NCBI GenBank assembly: GCA_937870825.1
Contig: CALMZO010000256.1
Span: 31,428-95,427, forward strand
Length of the DNA stretch: 64,000 nucleotides
Direction of reading: 5' to 3'
Source: an uncultured Chloroflexota bacterium
Lineage (GTDB): Bacteria; Chloroflexota; Anaerolineae; UBA4142; SHND01
Shown: positions 17,136-25,136 of the stretch, piece by piece
Layout: each line of letters begins with the position of its first letter
Numbering within the stretch: position 1 is the first letter of the stretch
Notes under the pieces: generated by a model
Told to the model about the DNA's origin: nothing
Seen by the model: only the letters and a program-made list of their open reading frames with translations
Database searches by the model: none
Program-made: the position numbers and the translations under genes

Positions 17136-18445
17136 GTTATGATGCAATCATCGTCGGCGCGCGGGCGGCGGGCGCGGTGATGGCGGCGCTGATGGCGCAA
17201 GAAAATTTTCGTGTGCTTGTGGTTGACCGCGTGACGTTTCCAAAACCGACGCTTTCGTGTCCGATAACGTTCGGGAACACGTTCGATGTCCTGAACCGAA
17301 TCGGCGTGTTGGAAAAAATTGAAGCGCTCGGCGCGCCGAAATTGCGTTTGTATCGGACCCAGATGCGCGACATTCAGATGCATGGACGGATGCTGCCGTA
17401 TGCGGGCTTTGATTACGCGTATCAAATACGACGCGAGTTGTACGATGAAGCCATTTTCAATCACGTCGCGCAAATGCCGAATGTCGAAACGCGTTTGGGA
17501 TTCAATGTCACCGATTTGATTTGGGAGAATGCACGCGTGGTGGGTGTGCGCGGCAGTGAGGGGGGGGGACAGGCGCAAGAAATTCGCGCGGACGCGGTAA
17601 TTGGCGCGGACGGGATTTTTTCGACGATTGCGGAAAAAGTGAACGCGAAAAAATACAACGTTATCGCAGGACACACATGCATTTATTATGCGTATTATGA
17701 AAATGTAAAACCCGCGACGACAGAGCCGACGGCGACGATTTATTATGACGCCGACGAACATTTCGCATTCGTCACGGCGAACAGCGACAGTGATTTGACG
17801 GTGGTTTCGATTTCGCTGCCCGCTTCCCAATTTGAACGCGTGCGCCAAAATTACGAGAACGTGCATTTCGAGTACGCGCAGAAAATTCCCGAAATGAGCG
17901 AACGGATGCGCGAGGCGAAACGCGCGACGCCCGTGTACGGCGTGAGTCCGCGCGAGTCGTTTTATCGCGAGCCGTTCGGCAACGGCTGGGTGTTGATTGG
18001 CGACGCGGCGTATTACAAAGACCCGCTGCCGGGACAGGGCATTCACGACGCGCTGCGTTCAGCGGAATTGGCAACACAGGCGTTCGTCAAATATCGCGCG
18101 CTGGGGAAAAGCGCGCGCGCGTGGAACGACGCGTTTTCCGTTTATCACAAGACGCGTGACCGTGAAACGAAAGCGATGTATGAACTCACGGATTTTTACG
18201 CGAATTTGGAACGTCCGCGCACGGCGCAAGAGTTGGATTTTTTCCGCGCGATTGCGGAACAGCCGAAATGGTCAAACATTTACGTCAGCATGTTCAACGG
18301 CGTGACGAGCGTCAGTTGGTTTCGACGATTCGATACGGTGATGCGGATTTTGTTGGAATGGCGGTGGGGACAGTTGAAGGAAAAATTGTTTGGAACGCGC
18401 GCATCGCGTGAAACGAATTCTGCGCTCGGCGCGCCGACGCAGTAA
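17081..18445 (+). CDS. FAD-dependent oxidoreductase (geranylgeranyl reductase-like / PHBH fold)
   Basis: A 454-residue flavoprotein. The FAD-binding start is YDAIIVGARAAGAVMAALMA (a GxGxxG variant), followed by DRVTFPKP, RRELYDEAIF, DAVIGADGIFS and the second FAD motif GWVLIGDAAYYKDPLPGQGIHDAL. This is the PHBH-type fold of geranylgeranyl reductases and related monooxygenases. About 18 residues before the Rossmann fold are polar and encoded by repeat DNA. It is co-directional with the carboxylase cluster and the last gene before a strong terminator. The substrate is unknown. Confidence 0.8.
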   Translation: MSEKRETRDEQRKTNNEQRYDAIIVGARAAGAVMAALMAQENFRVLVVDRVTFPKPTLSCPITFGNTFDVLNRIGVLEKIEALGAPKLRLYRTQMRDIQMHGRMLPYAGFDYAYQIRRELYDEAIFNHVAQMPNVETRLGFNVTDLIWENARVVGVRGSEGGGQAQEIRADAVIGADGIFSTIAEKVNAKKYNVIAGHTCIYYAYYENVKPATTEPTATIYYDADEHFAFVTANSDSDLTVVSISLPASQFERVRQNYENVHFEYAQKIPEMSERMREAKRATPVYGVSPRESFYREPFGNGWVLIGDAAYYKDPLPGQGIHDALRSAELATQAFVKYRALGKSARAWNDAFSVYHKTRDRETKAMYELTDFYANLERPRTAQELDFFRAIAEQPKWSNIYVSMFNGVTSVSWFRRFDTVMRILLEWRWGQLKEKLFGTRASRETNSALGAPTQ

Positions 18446-18782
18446 CGTGATTTTTTGAATTTGGAGTTTGTTCAGAACTAGAGAGGACGACGCGAACGCG
18501 TGACAGCGTTCGCGTCGTCTTTTTTTTTCACTCATGGAAACGTGAATCCGCGCGAATCGTTCGCCAAACTACGGTTTGGCACGAATCTGCACGAATCAGG
18601 AAGGAAACAAAAAATTCGCGTAAATTCGTTGAAATTTGCATAGATTCGCGTTTCTTTTTTTTAACCCCATCCCGATTTCAGCGAATGAAACAGGATTGGC
18701 GTCTTTTGGCGATACAAGCACTTGAGTTGGCGGTGCGCGAGTGGTTTGATGCCAGCATCAGAACGAAAGGAGAACGGGAATT
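18446..18782. other. Intergenic region: terminator plus degenerate repeats
   Basis: A 337-bp gap without a convincing gene. It contains the terminator at 18486-18528. After that, at about 18535-18660, come repeated ATTCGCG/ATTCGTG/AATCTGC words in both orientations (for example CACGAATCTGCACGAATC). The last 120 bases are unique sequence leading to the ribosome-binding site of the PspA gene; no clear promoter hexamers were found there. Confidence 0.6.
18486..18528 (+). terminator. Strong rho-independent terminator after the FAD oxidoreductase gene
   Basis: GACGACGCGAACGC and GCGTTCGCGTCGTC form a perfect 14-bp stem around GTGACA, followed by nine T residues. Confidence 0.92.
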
Positions 18783-19544
18783 ATGAGTTTATGGTCTCGC
18801 ATTATGCTGTTGTTTCAAGCCAAGAGCCACGCCGCGCTGGACCGCGCTGAAGACCCGCGCGAAATGCTGGACTATGGCTATACCCAACAACAGGAGTTGC
18901 TCCGCAAAGTCAAACAGGGGCTGATTGAAGTCAGCACGTCCAAAGCGCAGCTGCAACAGCAAGTTGAAAAATTGCGGACGCGAATTCCGCAATTGGAGGA
19001 ACAAGCGCGGCGCGCGGTTGCGTTGGAACGCACTGACCTCGCGCGCGCGGCGTTGGAGCGAAAACAGACTGCGCTCGCGGAACTTGCAGGACTTGGGCAG
19101 CAGGTTGGCGTTGTAGCGCAAGAAGAAGAAAAACTGACACGCGCAGTACAGCAATTGTCCGCGCGCATTGAAGAATTTCGCACGCGTCGCACAGTGATGT
19201 CCGCGCGGTACTCTGCGGCAGAGGCGAAAATCCGTGTGAGTGAATCGCTTTCGGGAGTTTCCAACGAACTCGCGGACTTGAGCATGGCGCTCGGGCGCGC
19301 GGAAGAAAAAACGGAACGTTTGCAAGCGCGCGCGGCGGCGCTCGACACGTTGATTGAAGGCGAAAGTTTGGCGATGAACGGACAATCCGGTGACCGCGTG
19401 GAACAAGAGCTGCGCGTGTTCATCACCAAACAAACTGTCGAACAAGAACTCGCCGCGCTCACGGCAGAATTGCAAGCAGGCAACGCGCGCGCGGCGATTG
19501 CTAGTCAAAGTGAGGGCTCGCACACGTCATTTCGAACAGAGTGA
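18783..19544 (+). CDS. pspA: PspA/IM30 family protein, copy 1
   Basis: A 253-residue, almost wholly helical, coiled-coil protein. MSLWSRIMLLFQAKSHAALDRAEDPREMLDYGYTQQQELL is the PspA/Vipp1 start, with the amphipathic first helix followed by the conserved DPREML. These proteins coat and stabilise membranes under envelope stress. AAAGGAGAA precedes the ATG. The last 13 residues (SQSEGSHTSFRTE) are encoded by a CATTTCGA repeat element. It forms a unit with two membrane proteins and a second PspA protein downstream. Confidence 0.85.
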   Translation: MSLWSRIMLLFQAKSHAALDRAEDPREMLDYGYTQQQELLRKVKQGLIEVSTSKAQLQQQVEKLRTRIPQLEEQARRAVALERTDLARAALERKQTALAELAGLGQQVGVVAQEEEKLTRAVQQLSARIEEFRTRRTVMSARYSAAEAKIRVSESLSGVSNELADLSMALGRAEEKTERLQARAAALDTLIEGESLAMNGQSGDRVEQELRVFITKQTVEQELAALTAELQAGNARAAIASQSEGSHTSFRTE

Positions 19545-19593
19545 CAAGTCTCGGGCTTTCCGCGCGAGATTTCTCGCCTCCGCTCGAAATGAC
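19527..19593. repeat. Inverted pair of CATTTCGAgCGGAGtGA elements
   Basis: CATTTCGAACAGAGTGACA and, after about 25 bases, CTCCGCTCGAAATGACA form imperfect inverted arms. One arm encodes the C-terminus of the first PspA protein. A single copy of the same element lies at 46747-46774 between nuoE and nuoH. Confidence 0.6.
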
Positions 19594-19628
19594 AGTTGCG
19601 CAGCGCTTGATGAACAAGGAGGAGTGCA

Positions 19629-20249
19629 ATGAACAAAAAGGATAATGTTCCGAATGTTTTGTCAGAACAAGCGCAAGACCTCGCGCACGGACAAGTTGTC
19701 GTGGTCATTGCGCGCTGGATTCTCGTCGTCGCGGGACTCGTGCTGATGTTATGGCTGCCCGCGCCGATTGAACAACTGCGTGTGCAAATTTTGTTTATCC
19801 TGCTTTTGGCAATCGCGAACTTTTATTTGCACGCGCAGCTGCTTATCAAACGCCCGACGGTGGAATTGGTGGCGTATGGCGCGAGCGCGGCAGACATGAC
19901 GTTGATAACGATTCTCATTCTGCTCAATGGCGGATTGAAATCGGACCTGTACATTTTTTATTTTCCCGCGCTGCTCGCGGTCTCTGTCGCGTTTTCCACG
20001 CGCGCGGCATTCGCTTTTGGCGGCGTGGTGCTTGTCTACTATGCCGCGTTGTGTTTCGTGAGCGGAATTGCCGCGCGTGATTTGAACGAAGCAAATTTGC
20101 AAATCATTCTGACGCGTTTGTTGATGCTGGCAGCAGTGGTGTTTTGCGGCAATTTGTATTGGCGTATCGAACAAAATCGTCGCCAAGCGGCGCAAGAAGC
20201 GAATCAAGCATTGCCCATCGAAACGTTGGGCGCAGTGACTGGAAAATAA
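19629..20249 (+). CDS. Polytopic membrane protein of the PspA module, copy 1
   Basis: A 206-residue protein with about six hydrophobic segments (near 22-45, 50-70, 78-98, 105-122, 126-147, 160-180) and a short cytoplasmic tail starting YWRIEQNRRQAA. It resembles the membrane-sensor half of some histidine kinases but ends before any kinase domain. GGAGGAG precedes the ATG. It is a clear paralogue of the next gene: both share ...VV..ARW...AG..L.LW..., NF.LH...L...P and LYWRI/YYWRIQ. It probably works with PspA, as PspB/PspC do in other systems (inference). Confidence 0.65.
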   Translation: MNKKDNVPNVLSEQAQDLAHGQVVVVIARWILVVAGLVLMLWLPAPIEQLRVQILFILLLAIANFYLHAQLLIKRPTVELVAYGASAADMTLITILILLNGGLKSDLYIFYFPALLAVSVAFSTRAAFAFGGVVLVYYAALCFVSGIAARDLNEANLQIILTRLLMLAAVVFCGNLYWRIEQNRRQAAQEANQALPIETLGAVTGK

Positions 20250-20270
20250 AAATCAAAAGCGAAAAGAGTC

Positions 20271-20440
20271 GAGGATGTACGACACACACAGGCGCGAAAT
20301 GAAAACGCAGGTGTGGTAAAACAAATTTCAAATTTGTCGCACATCTTCAAGGAGTTGAAGATGTGCGACCCGCACACCCACGCCGAATGAAAATGTGGGC
20401 GCGGTAGGACAAATTTGAAATTTGTCGTACATTTTCAAGG
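20271..20440. repeat. Two tandem copies of an 86-bp element
   Basis: Copy 1 (20271-20352) and copy 2 (20357-20440) share the order GA(G/A)GATGT(A/G)CGAC ... GAAATGAAAA/GAATGAAAAT ... G(T/C)G(T/C)GGTA ... ACAAATTT(C/G)AAATTTGTCG(C/T)AC ... TTCAAGG. Each contains the palindrome ACAAATTTNAAATTTGT. GTCGCACATCTTCAA and TTGAAGATGTGCGAC at the junction form a perfect 15-bp stem with a 4-base loop. Confidence 0.75.
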
Positions 20441-20449
20441 GAGCGAATC

Positions 20450-21055
20450 ATGGAACAGGTACGCACTCTCGCGCAAGAAAACGCAGAGGACATTTTTTTC
20501 GGACAAGTGGTGCTGATTTGGGCGCGCTGGTTTTTCATTCTCGCAGGCATCGTGCTCACACTTTGGACGGCAACCTCGACGAATGAAATCACGTTCAGTG
20601 TTTTGTTTGTCGTCGCGTTGATGGCAATGAATTTCTTTTTGCACGGACGCCATCTGATTGAAAAACCTGCGAACGCGAAATTGATTCTCGTCGCGGCGAT
20701 TCTTGACCTCCTCATCATCACCGCGATTGTCGCGACATGGGGCATTCGCATCGGTCTGCAGAGTCAATTCTTTATCTTTTACTATCCGATGCTGCTCGGC
20801 TTTGCGTTCGTTTTTCCGCGACGCGCCACAGTCCTCTACACAACAGTCACACTCATCGCGTATGCGGCAATTTGCATCGTCGTCTCACCGGAAATTCTTG
20901 GCAGCATGGGCGACATCAAACTGCTCATCATGCGGCTCATCACGCTCGCGGCGATTGGCGGCTTGGGAACATACTATTGGCGCATTCAACGCGAACGCCG
21001 ACGTATGACACGCAATCAAGATGTGACAGGATTTCGAAATCCTGTCACGTCTTGA
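20450..21055 (+). CDS. Polytopic membrane protein of the PspA module, copy 2
   Basis: A 201-residue paralogue of the preceding membrane protein with the same number and spacing of hydrophobic segments and the same ending YYWRIQRERRR. AAGGGAGCGAATC precedes the ATG. The final residues (DVTGFRNPVTS) are encoded by a perfect palindrome, so the natural C-terminus may be just after the RERRR tail. The second PspA gene begins 11 bases after its stop. Confidence 0.65.
   Translation: MEQVRTLAQENAEDIFFGQVVLIWARWFFILAGIVLTLWTATSTNEITFSVLFVVALMAMNFFLHGRHLIEKPANAKLILVAAILDLLIITAIVATWGIRIGLQSQFFIFYYPMLLGFAFVFPRRATVLYTTVTLIAYAAICIVVSPEILGSMGDIKLLIMRLITLAAIGGLGTYYWRIQRERRRMTRNQDVTGFRNPVTS
21023..21048. repeat. 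26-bp perfect palindrome within the end of the membrane protein gene
   Basis: GTGACAGGATTTC and GAAATCCTGTCAC are perfect reverse complements without a loop. The design resembles the ACAAATTTNAAATTTGT palindromes 600 bases upstream. Confidence 0.75.
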
Positions 21056-21065
21056 CCGAACGCGC

Positions 21066-21779
21066 ATGGCTTCTCTTTTCAAACGCGTTGGAAAGATGAC
21101 AAAGGTCTGGCTGAACGATTTGCTCGAACCCGCCGAGGACCCGCGCCAGACCTTTGCCAATTCAACCCAACGTCCACCAGAACTCTTGGAAAAGGTTCGG
21201 CACGCGCTCGGCACACTTGCCGAATCGAAAACACGTTTGCAAACTCGAATGGACGAATTGCGCGCGCTGCTGCCACAGTTGCAGGAACAGGCGCGGCGCG
21301 CGTTGATGCAAGAACGCGAAGACTTGGCGCGTCGCGCGCTCCAACGCCGCCAACTCGCCATCGTCGAACTCGCCGCGTTGGAACAACAATGGAATGAGCT
21401 CGCGCGTGAAGAACACAGTCTCGCGCGCATCGAGCAGCGGCTTGCCACACAAGTGGAAAGCATCAAAGCGCGACAACAATTGCTCGCCGCGCGTTATTCG
21501 GCGGCGCAAGTGCAGGTGCAGATTAACGAAGCGATGGCGGGATTGTCTGATGAACTCGCCACATGGGGGAACGCGTTGGAACACGCCGAACAAAACACGG
21601 AGCGAATGCAGGCGCGCGCGGCGGCGATGGAGCAACTCGTCGAAACTGGCGCGCTCGACGTTTCAAACTTGCAACTGCCCGACATGCTTGAAAAGCAGCT
21701 GACGAATCTGAACATGGAGCAAAACGTTCAAGCACAGCTCGCATCGTTGCGGCAAGAGTTGAGCGACGAATTGCAATAA
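21066..21779 (+). CDS. PspA/IM30 family protein, copy 2
   Basis: A 237-residue coiled-coil protein paralogous to the first PspA protein. LEPAEDPRQTF replaces DRAEDPREML, and ALLPQLQEQARRAL and RYSAAQVQVQINEAMAGLSDEL align with RIPQLEEQARRAV and RYSAAEAKIRVSESLSGVSNEL. The amphipathic start MASLFKRVGKMTKVWLNDLL is retained. It closes the four-gene module. A -10 box for the next gene overlaps its end. Confidence 0.8.
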   Translation: MASLFKRVGKMTKVWLNDLLEPAEDPRQTFANSTQRPPELLEKVRHALGTLAESKTRLQTRMDELRALLPQLQEQARRALMQEREDLARRALQRRQLAIVELAALEQQWNELAREEHSLARIEQRLATQVESIKARQQLLAARYSAAQVQVQINEAMAGLSDELATWGNALEHAEQNTERMQARAAAMEQLVETGALDVSNLQLPDMLEKQLTNLNMEQNVQAQLASLRQELSDELQ

Positions 21780-21797
21780 ATCATTCGTGCGTATAAT
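21771..21797 (+). promoter_or_regulatory. Promoter of the alpha/beta hydrolase gene
   Basis: TATAAT at 21792-21797 with TTGCAA 15 bases upstream. The predicted start of transcription is within about 3 bases of the ATG at 21807, and there is no ribosome-binding site, so the mRNA is probably leaderless. Confidence 0.45.
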
Positions 21798-21806
21798 GCA
21801 AGAGTA

Positions 21807-22655
21807 ATGAATACGCCTGCCCACGCATTCGTCCGCGCAAACGGTCTCCAATTTCATGTCGCGCAAATCGAAAAAGACGCGCCGTTGATTTTGTTTTTGC
21901 ATGGGTTTCCGGAATGTTGGTATTCGTGGCGCAAACAGCTTGCGTTTTTTGCGGACGCGGGATTTCGCGTGTGGGCGCCCGATTTGCGCGGCTATAATTT
22001 GAGCGACAAGCCGCGCGGGATAGACGCGTATCATTTGAACGTACTCGCGTTGGATGTGGAAGAATTGTTGGACGCGGCGCGCGTGGAAAAAGCAATCATT
22101 GTCGGACACGATTGGGGCGGTTTGATTGCGTGGCGTTTCGCGATGGATTACCCCGAACGCGTTTCCAAGTTGGTGATTCTGAATGCGCCGCATCCCGCGC
22201 GTTGGCGCGCGGGATTTTTTATGCCGCAGCAATGGCTTCACAGTTGGTACATTCTCGCGTTTCAACTGCCGCGTTTGCCTGAAAGAATTCTCGCGCGAAA
22301 CGCGCTGCGCGTCGCGAAAGGGATTCGTCGGAGCGCGGTGCGCAAGAACGCGTTCACCGACGCGGATGTTGAAATGTACGCGCAAGCGATTGCGCAGCCG
22401 GACGCGATGCGCGCGGGACTGGATTATTATCGCGCGTTGGTGCGGTGGGGTTTTTGGCTGCCGGTGAAACGGATTGATGTCCCGACGCAGATGTTGTGGG
22501 GCGAAAACGACATTGCGTTGACGAAACCGCTGACCTATCACACGGAAAAATGGGTGAGTGATTTTCGGATTCAGTACATTCCAAACTGCGGGCATTGGGT
22601 TCAGAACGAGGCGGCAGAGCAAGTGAATCGCGCGATACTTGAATTCATCACATAG
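21807..22655 (+). CDS. Alpha/beta hydrolase, epoxide hydrolase-like
   Basis: A 282-residue hydrolase. The oxyanion-hole motif LFLHGFPECWYSWR, the nucleophile Asp in GHDWGG, the acid in LWGENDIAL and the final His in NCGHWVQNE match soluble epoxide hydrolases and haloalkane dehalogenase-like enzymes. The cap region contains several Tyr/Trp residues but the ring-opening tyrosines cannot be assigned by eye. It would act on an epoxide or ester in the cytoplasm. The next gene follows after 8 bases. Confidence 0.83.
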   Translation: MNTPAHAFVRANGLQFHVAQIEKDAPLILFLHGFPECWYSWRKQLAFFADAGFRVWAPDLRGYNLSDKPRGIDAYHLNVLALDVEELLDAARVEKAIIVGHDWGGLIAWRFAMDYPERVSKLVILNAPHPARWRAGFFMPQQWLHSWYILAFQLPRLPERILARNALRVAKGIRRSAVRKNAFTDADVEMYAQAIAQPDAMRAGLDYYRALVRWGFWLPVKRIDVPTQMLWGENDIALTKPLTYHTEKWVSDFRIQYIPNCGHWVQNEAAEQVNRAILEFIT

Positions 22656-22663
22656 GAGCGACA

Positions 22664-23095
22664 ATGTTGATTCGCTTTTTCATTTATGGGCTGCTCGGTT
22701 GGGCGGCGGAAATTTTGTGGACGGGATTGCCCAAGAAACGTCCGATTGATTGGAATCTGGAAGCGCATACACAGTGGTGGACGTTTCCGATTTACGGACA
22801 AATGGCGACGCTGTACGAACCACTGCACAATCGCATTCGCCATCATCCGTGGTGGGTGCGCGGATTTTTGTACGGCTGTGGCTTTATCGGCGTGGAATTT
22901 ATTTCGGGTGAAATCGCGCGCGCGTTGATTGGAAAAATTCCGTGGGACTATACACCGAAAACGCGTTGGCATTTTCGCGGTTCGACGCGCGTGGATTATT
23001 TTCCGTTGTGGTTCGGATTCGGGCTTTTGATGGAACCGATTCACGATTATTTGGTGCGATTGACACCATTGTTGAAACGCGCCAAGGATGAATAA
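22664..23095 (+). CDS. CmpB/TMEM229-like small membrane protein (putative ABC-transporter type IV family)
   Basis: A 143-residue membrane protein. LLGWAAEILWTG, WWTFPIYG, RGFLYGCGFIGVEFISGEIARALIGK, PWDYT and FPLWFGFGLLMEPIHD fit the CmpB/TMEM229 family (PF06541-like), whose members lack a proven function. AGGAG lies before the ATG. It is co-transcribed with the hydrolase and followed by a terminator. Confidence 0.65.
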   Translation: MLIRFFIYGLLGWAAEILWTGLPKKRPIDWNLEAHTQWWTFPIYGQMATLYEPLHNRIRHHPWWVRGFLYGCGFIGVEFISGEIARALIGKIPWDYTPKTRWHFRGSTRVDYFPLWFGFGLLMEPIHDYLVRLTPLLKRAKDE

Positions 23096-23098
23096 AAA

Positions 23099-23129
23099 AA
23101 AACTGCGCTGAACATCAGCGCAGTTTTTT
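23099..23129 (+). terminator. Rho-independent terminator after the CmpB-like gene
   Basis: AACTGCGCTG and CAGCGCAGTT form a perfect stem around AACAT, with A residues before and TTTT after, so it could work in both directions. Confidence 0.88.
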
Positions 23130-23247
23130 GTCTGACATTGAAATGTCAATCTCACGCAAAAGCGCAAAGGGTGTGACAGTTTCTTGACGATGCGCCTTGA
23201 GACTGCCTCGCGCGACAACAACCATCGTCTCGCCATGACAAATTCAT

Positions 23248-24945
23248 TTACGGAATGAATCCCGTTTGTAAAAATGCGTCGAGCGCGATGCCGATGCCGA
23301 GGAGGGCGACAAAGAACGCGCCGACGATGGGAACGTAACGCATAAAAGTTCCCACGCGATTTCCGCCAAACATGCGCCCCGCGAATTTTCCCGCATAAAG
23401 CAAGGCAAGCCCCGTGAGTACCAGTACGCCCGCGAGTCCGAGCGAAAAGCCGAGAATCAAGAACAATCCGTACAGGACGCGTCCCAGCGCAATCGCGCTC
23501 AGCATGACGACCAGCGCAGAGGGACACGGCAAGAGGCCGCCGGAAATTCCGAGCGAGAGTAAATTTTGCCAAGACGGTTTTTCAAACGTTTCAATCTTGG
23601 CGAGATGTTCGCGCGCGTGGGCGGCTTCTTCTTCAGCTGAGGCAAAGTTATGAGAGTGATGTTCGTGATGGGATGTCTCGGTGATTGGGTGATTCGGTGA
23701 TTCGTCGTGCGCGTGCGAGTGTGTTGTGCCGTCAGCGTGAATGTGAACGTGTTCCGTTTCGTGAGGATGCTCGTGATGAGAATGTTCGTGCGCGTGTTCG
23801 TGAGGATGTTCGTGCTTGTGATTGTCATCGTGCGCGTGAAAATGTTTGCGCGCTTTATCATATGAGGTGGTTTGTGAACGCGCGGCGCGAACGCGTTGGA
23901 TGAAAAGTTGCGCGCCAATAATGGCGACGAGCAGACCCGAAATGAATCCGAGCCATGGAAAAAGTTGTTCGGGCAAAACGTACGCGGACAAAAAGAGGGT
24001 GACGAAACCGAGCGCGTACACACCTGCCGTATGCGTCAGCGTGACGATGGCGCCGAGAAAAACGGCGTGCTGCCAATTGCCGCGCGAGCCGACGAGATAC
24101 GCGCCGACGACGGCTTTGCCGTGCCCGGGCGAAAAGGCGTGAAGCGCGCCCAGCGCCATTGCCGCGAAAAAGGAAATGAGCAAGACGAGCGGCGAGAGTT
24201 CCTGATTCGTCGTGAGCAGTTTTCCAAATTCGTCGCGCGTGCGGTCAAACGCGCCGAGTGCGCCCGTTGTAATCGGGTTGGCAGGAGAAACAGGCGTTGT
24301 GGTGCCGCCGCCGCGGAACACCGTAAAGGTTGCCTGGCGAACGTTGGCAGGATTGTTCAAAAGATTTTCGGGGTACGCGGTCAGTTCTTGGCTCACATCT
24401 TGCGCGGGAGCTGTCGAGTCTTGGATTGCGACCCCGCTTTCGCCCTGCACAATGATTTCGCGCCAGCCGAGTCGCTCGCGATAATTTTCATCACGAAATT
24501 CTACGTTGTCGCCACTCGCCGCGAGTTGGTACGGCGCATCGAGCCACATCGCAATCCGCATCACTTGCAAACCGCCCTGCCCCGGCAAGAATTCCAACTG
24601 CGCGGAATTCTTTTCCAGCGCGAGTGGGACGGTTTGATTGTTGATGGTGAGATGGAGATTCGTCAGGAGAGTTGGGACGAGCGCGTCAAGATAGGCAGCT
24701 CGTTCGGCAGCAGAAATGTCGCCGTTGCCGTCCGCGTCCATTTTTTGTTTTTCTTGAAACGTCGGGATTTCGGCAAGGTCCAGAACATACCGAACGCGAA
24801 TTTGGTCGGCGGAAACTTGGAGGCGCGCGTAATGATTGATGGTGAAATTGCCGAGTGGATGTGCAAAGGCGGCAACAGGGGCAGCCAACATCAAGACGAG
24901 GGCAAAAAGTGCCGCAAAAATTTTTTTGTGTTCTGATAAAACCAT
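23248..24945 (-). CDS. NicO-type nickel/cobalt exporter with N-terminal exported domain and His-rich loop
   Basis: A 565-residue protein. Residues 1-28 form a signal peptide (to AFAHPLGNF). Residues about 30-235 are extracytoplasmic and contain DADGNGDISAAE, an EF-hand-like acidic loop. The rest is a NicO/RcnA-like membrane domain: GALHAFSPGHGKAVVGAYLVG, then a long loop with about 30 His residues, and SGGLLPCPSALVVML. It probably exports Ni2+ or Co2+. The ATG at 24945 is chosen because the promoter starts transcription downstream of an ATG at 24975. Part of the His loop (DESPNHPITETS) is encoded by GGTGATT repeats. Confidence 0.82.
   Translation of the reverse strand: MVLSEHKKIFAALFALVLMLAAPVAAFAHPLGNFTINHYARLQVSADQIRVRYVLDLAEIPTFQEKQKMDADGNGDISAAERAAYLDALVPTLLTNLHLTINNQTVPLALEKNSAQLEFLPGQGGLQVMRIAMWLDAPYQLAASGDNVEFRDENYRERLGWREIIVQGESGVAIQDSTAPAQDVSQELTAYPENLLNNPANVRQATFTVFRGGGTTTPVSPANPITTGALGAFDRTRDEFGKLLTTNQELSPLVLLISFFAAMALGALHAFSPGHGKAVVGAYLVGSRGNWQHAVFLGAIVTLTHTAGVYALGFVTLFLSAYVLPEQLFPWLGFISGLLVAIIGAQLFIQRVRAARSQTTSYDKARKHFHAHDDNHKHEHPHEHAHEHSHHEHPHETEHVHIHADGTTHSHAHDESPNHPITETSHHEHHSHNFASAEEEAAHAREHLAKIETFEKPSWQNLLSLGISGGLLPCPSALVVMLSAIALGRVLYGLFLILGFSLGLAGVLVLTGLALLYAGKFAGRMFGGNRVGTFMRYVPIVGAFFVALLGIGIALDAFLQTGFIP
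23675..23706. repeat. GGTGATT heptad repeats within the His-rich loop of the NicO gene
   Basis: CGGTGATTGGGTGATTCGGTGATTCG: three copies in frame, placed between His-rich stretches. Confidence 0.6.
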
Positions 24946-24973
24946 TTTGTTTTTTTCCGGCTGGAGTGGAGAC

Positions 24974-25002
24974 ATTATAAAGCAATTGGTATTACGTGAA
25001 AA
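24974..25002 (-). promoter_or_regulatory. Promoter of the NicO-type exporter gene
   Basis: On the minus strand TTTTCA, a 17-base spacer and a perfect TATAAT. The expected leader is about 22 bases to the ATG at 24945. Confidence 0.6.
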
Positions 25003-25056
25003 TTGAGTACGCAAATGCAATGCGATTGAGACGGTTCTAATACCTTTCTAAGGTCG

Positions 25057-25085
25057 TTTGCATTGGAAAAGGTTTTGAATATAAT
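25057..25085 (+). promoter_or_regulatory. Promoter of the cytochrome c oxidase operon
   Basis: TTTGCA, a 17-base spacer and TATAAT (25080-25085). It diverges from the NicO promoter. The leader to coxB is about 185 bases. Confidence 0.55.
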
Positions 25086-25112
25086 TGTCCCGTTTGTTAA
25101 AAATATCACGTT

Positions 25113-25136
25113 TGATTCCGCCAATCGGCGGAATCA
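25113..25136. promoter_or_regulatory. Inverted repeat in the cox operon leader
   Basis: TGATTCCGCC and GGCGGAATCA form a perfect 10-bp inverted repeat with a 4-base loop, about 25 bases after the -10 box. It may be an operator or an RNA hairpin; no T run follows directly. Confidence 0.5.

Noticed and set aside
16988..18046. Minus-strand open frame of 352 codons
   Set aside because: Antisense to the FAD oxidoreductase; its ends fall in repeat tracts.
23896..24936. Plus-strand open frame of 346 codons
   Set aside because: Antisense to the NicO-type gene, which has a promoter, signal peptide and membrane motifs.
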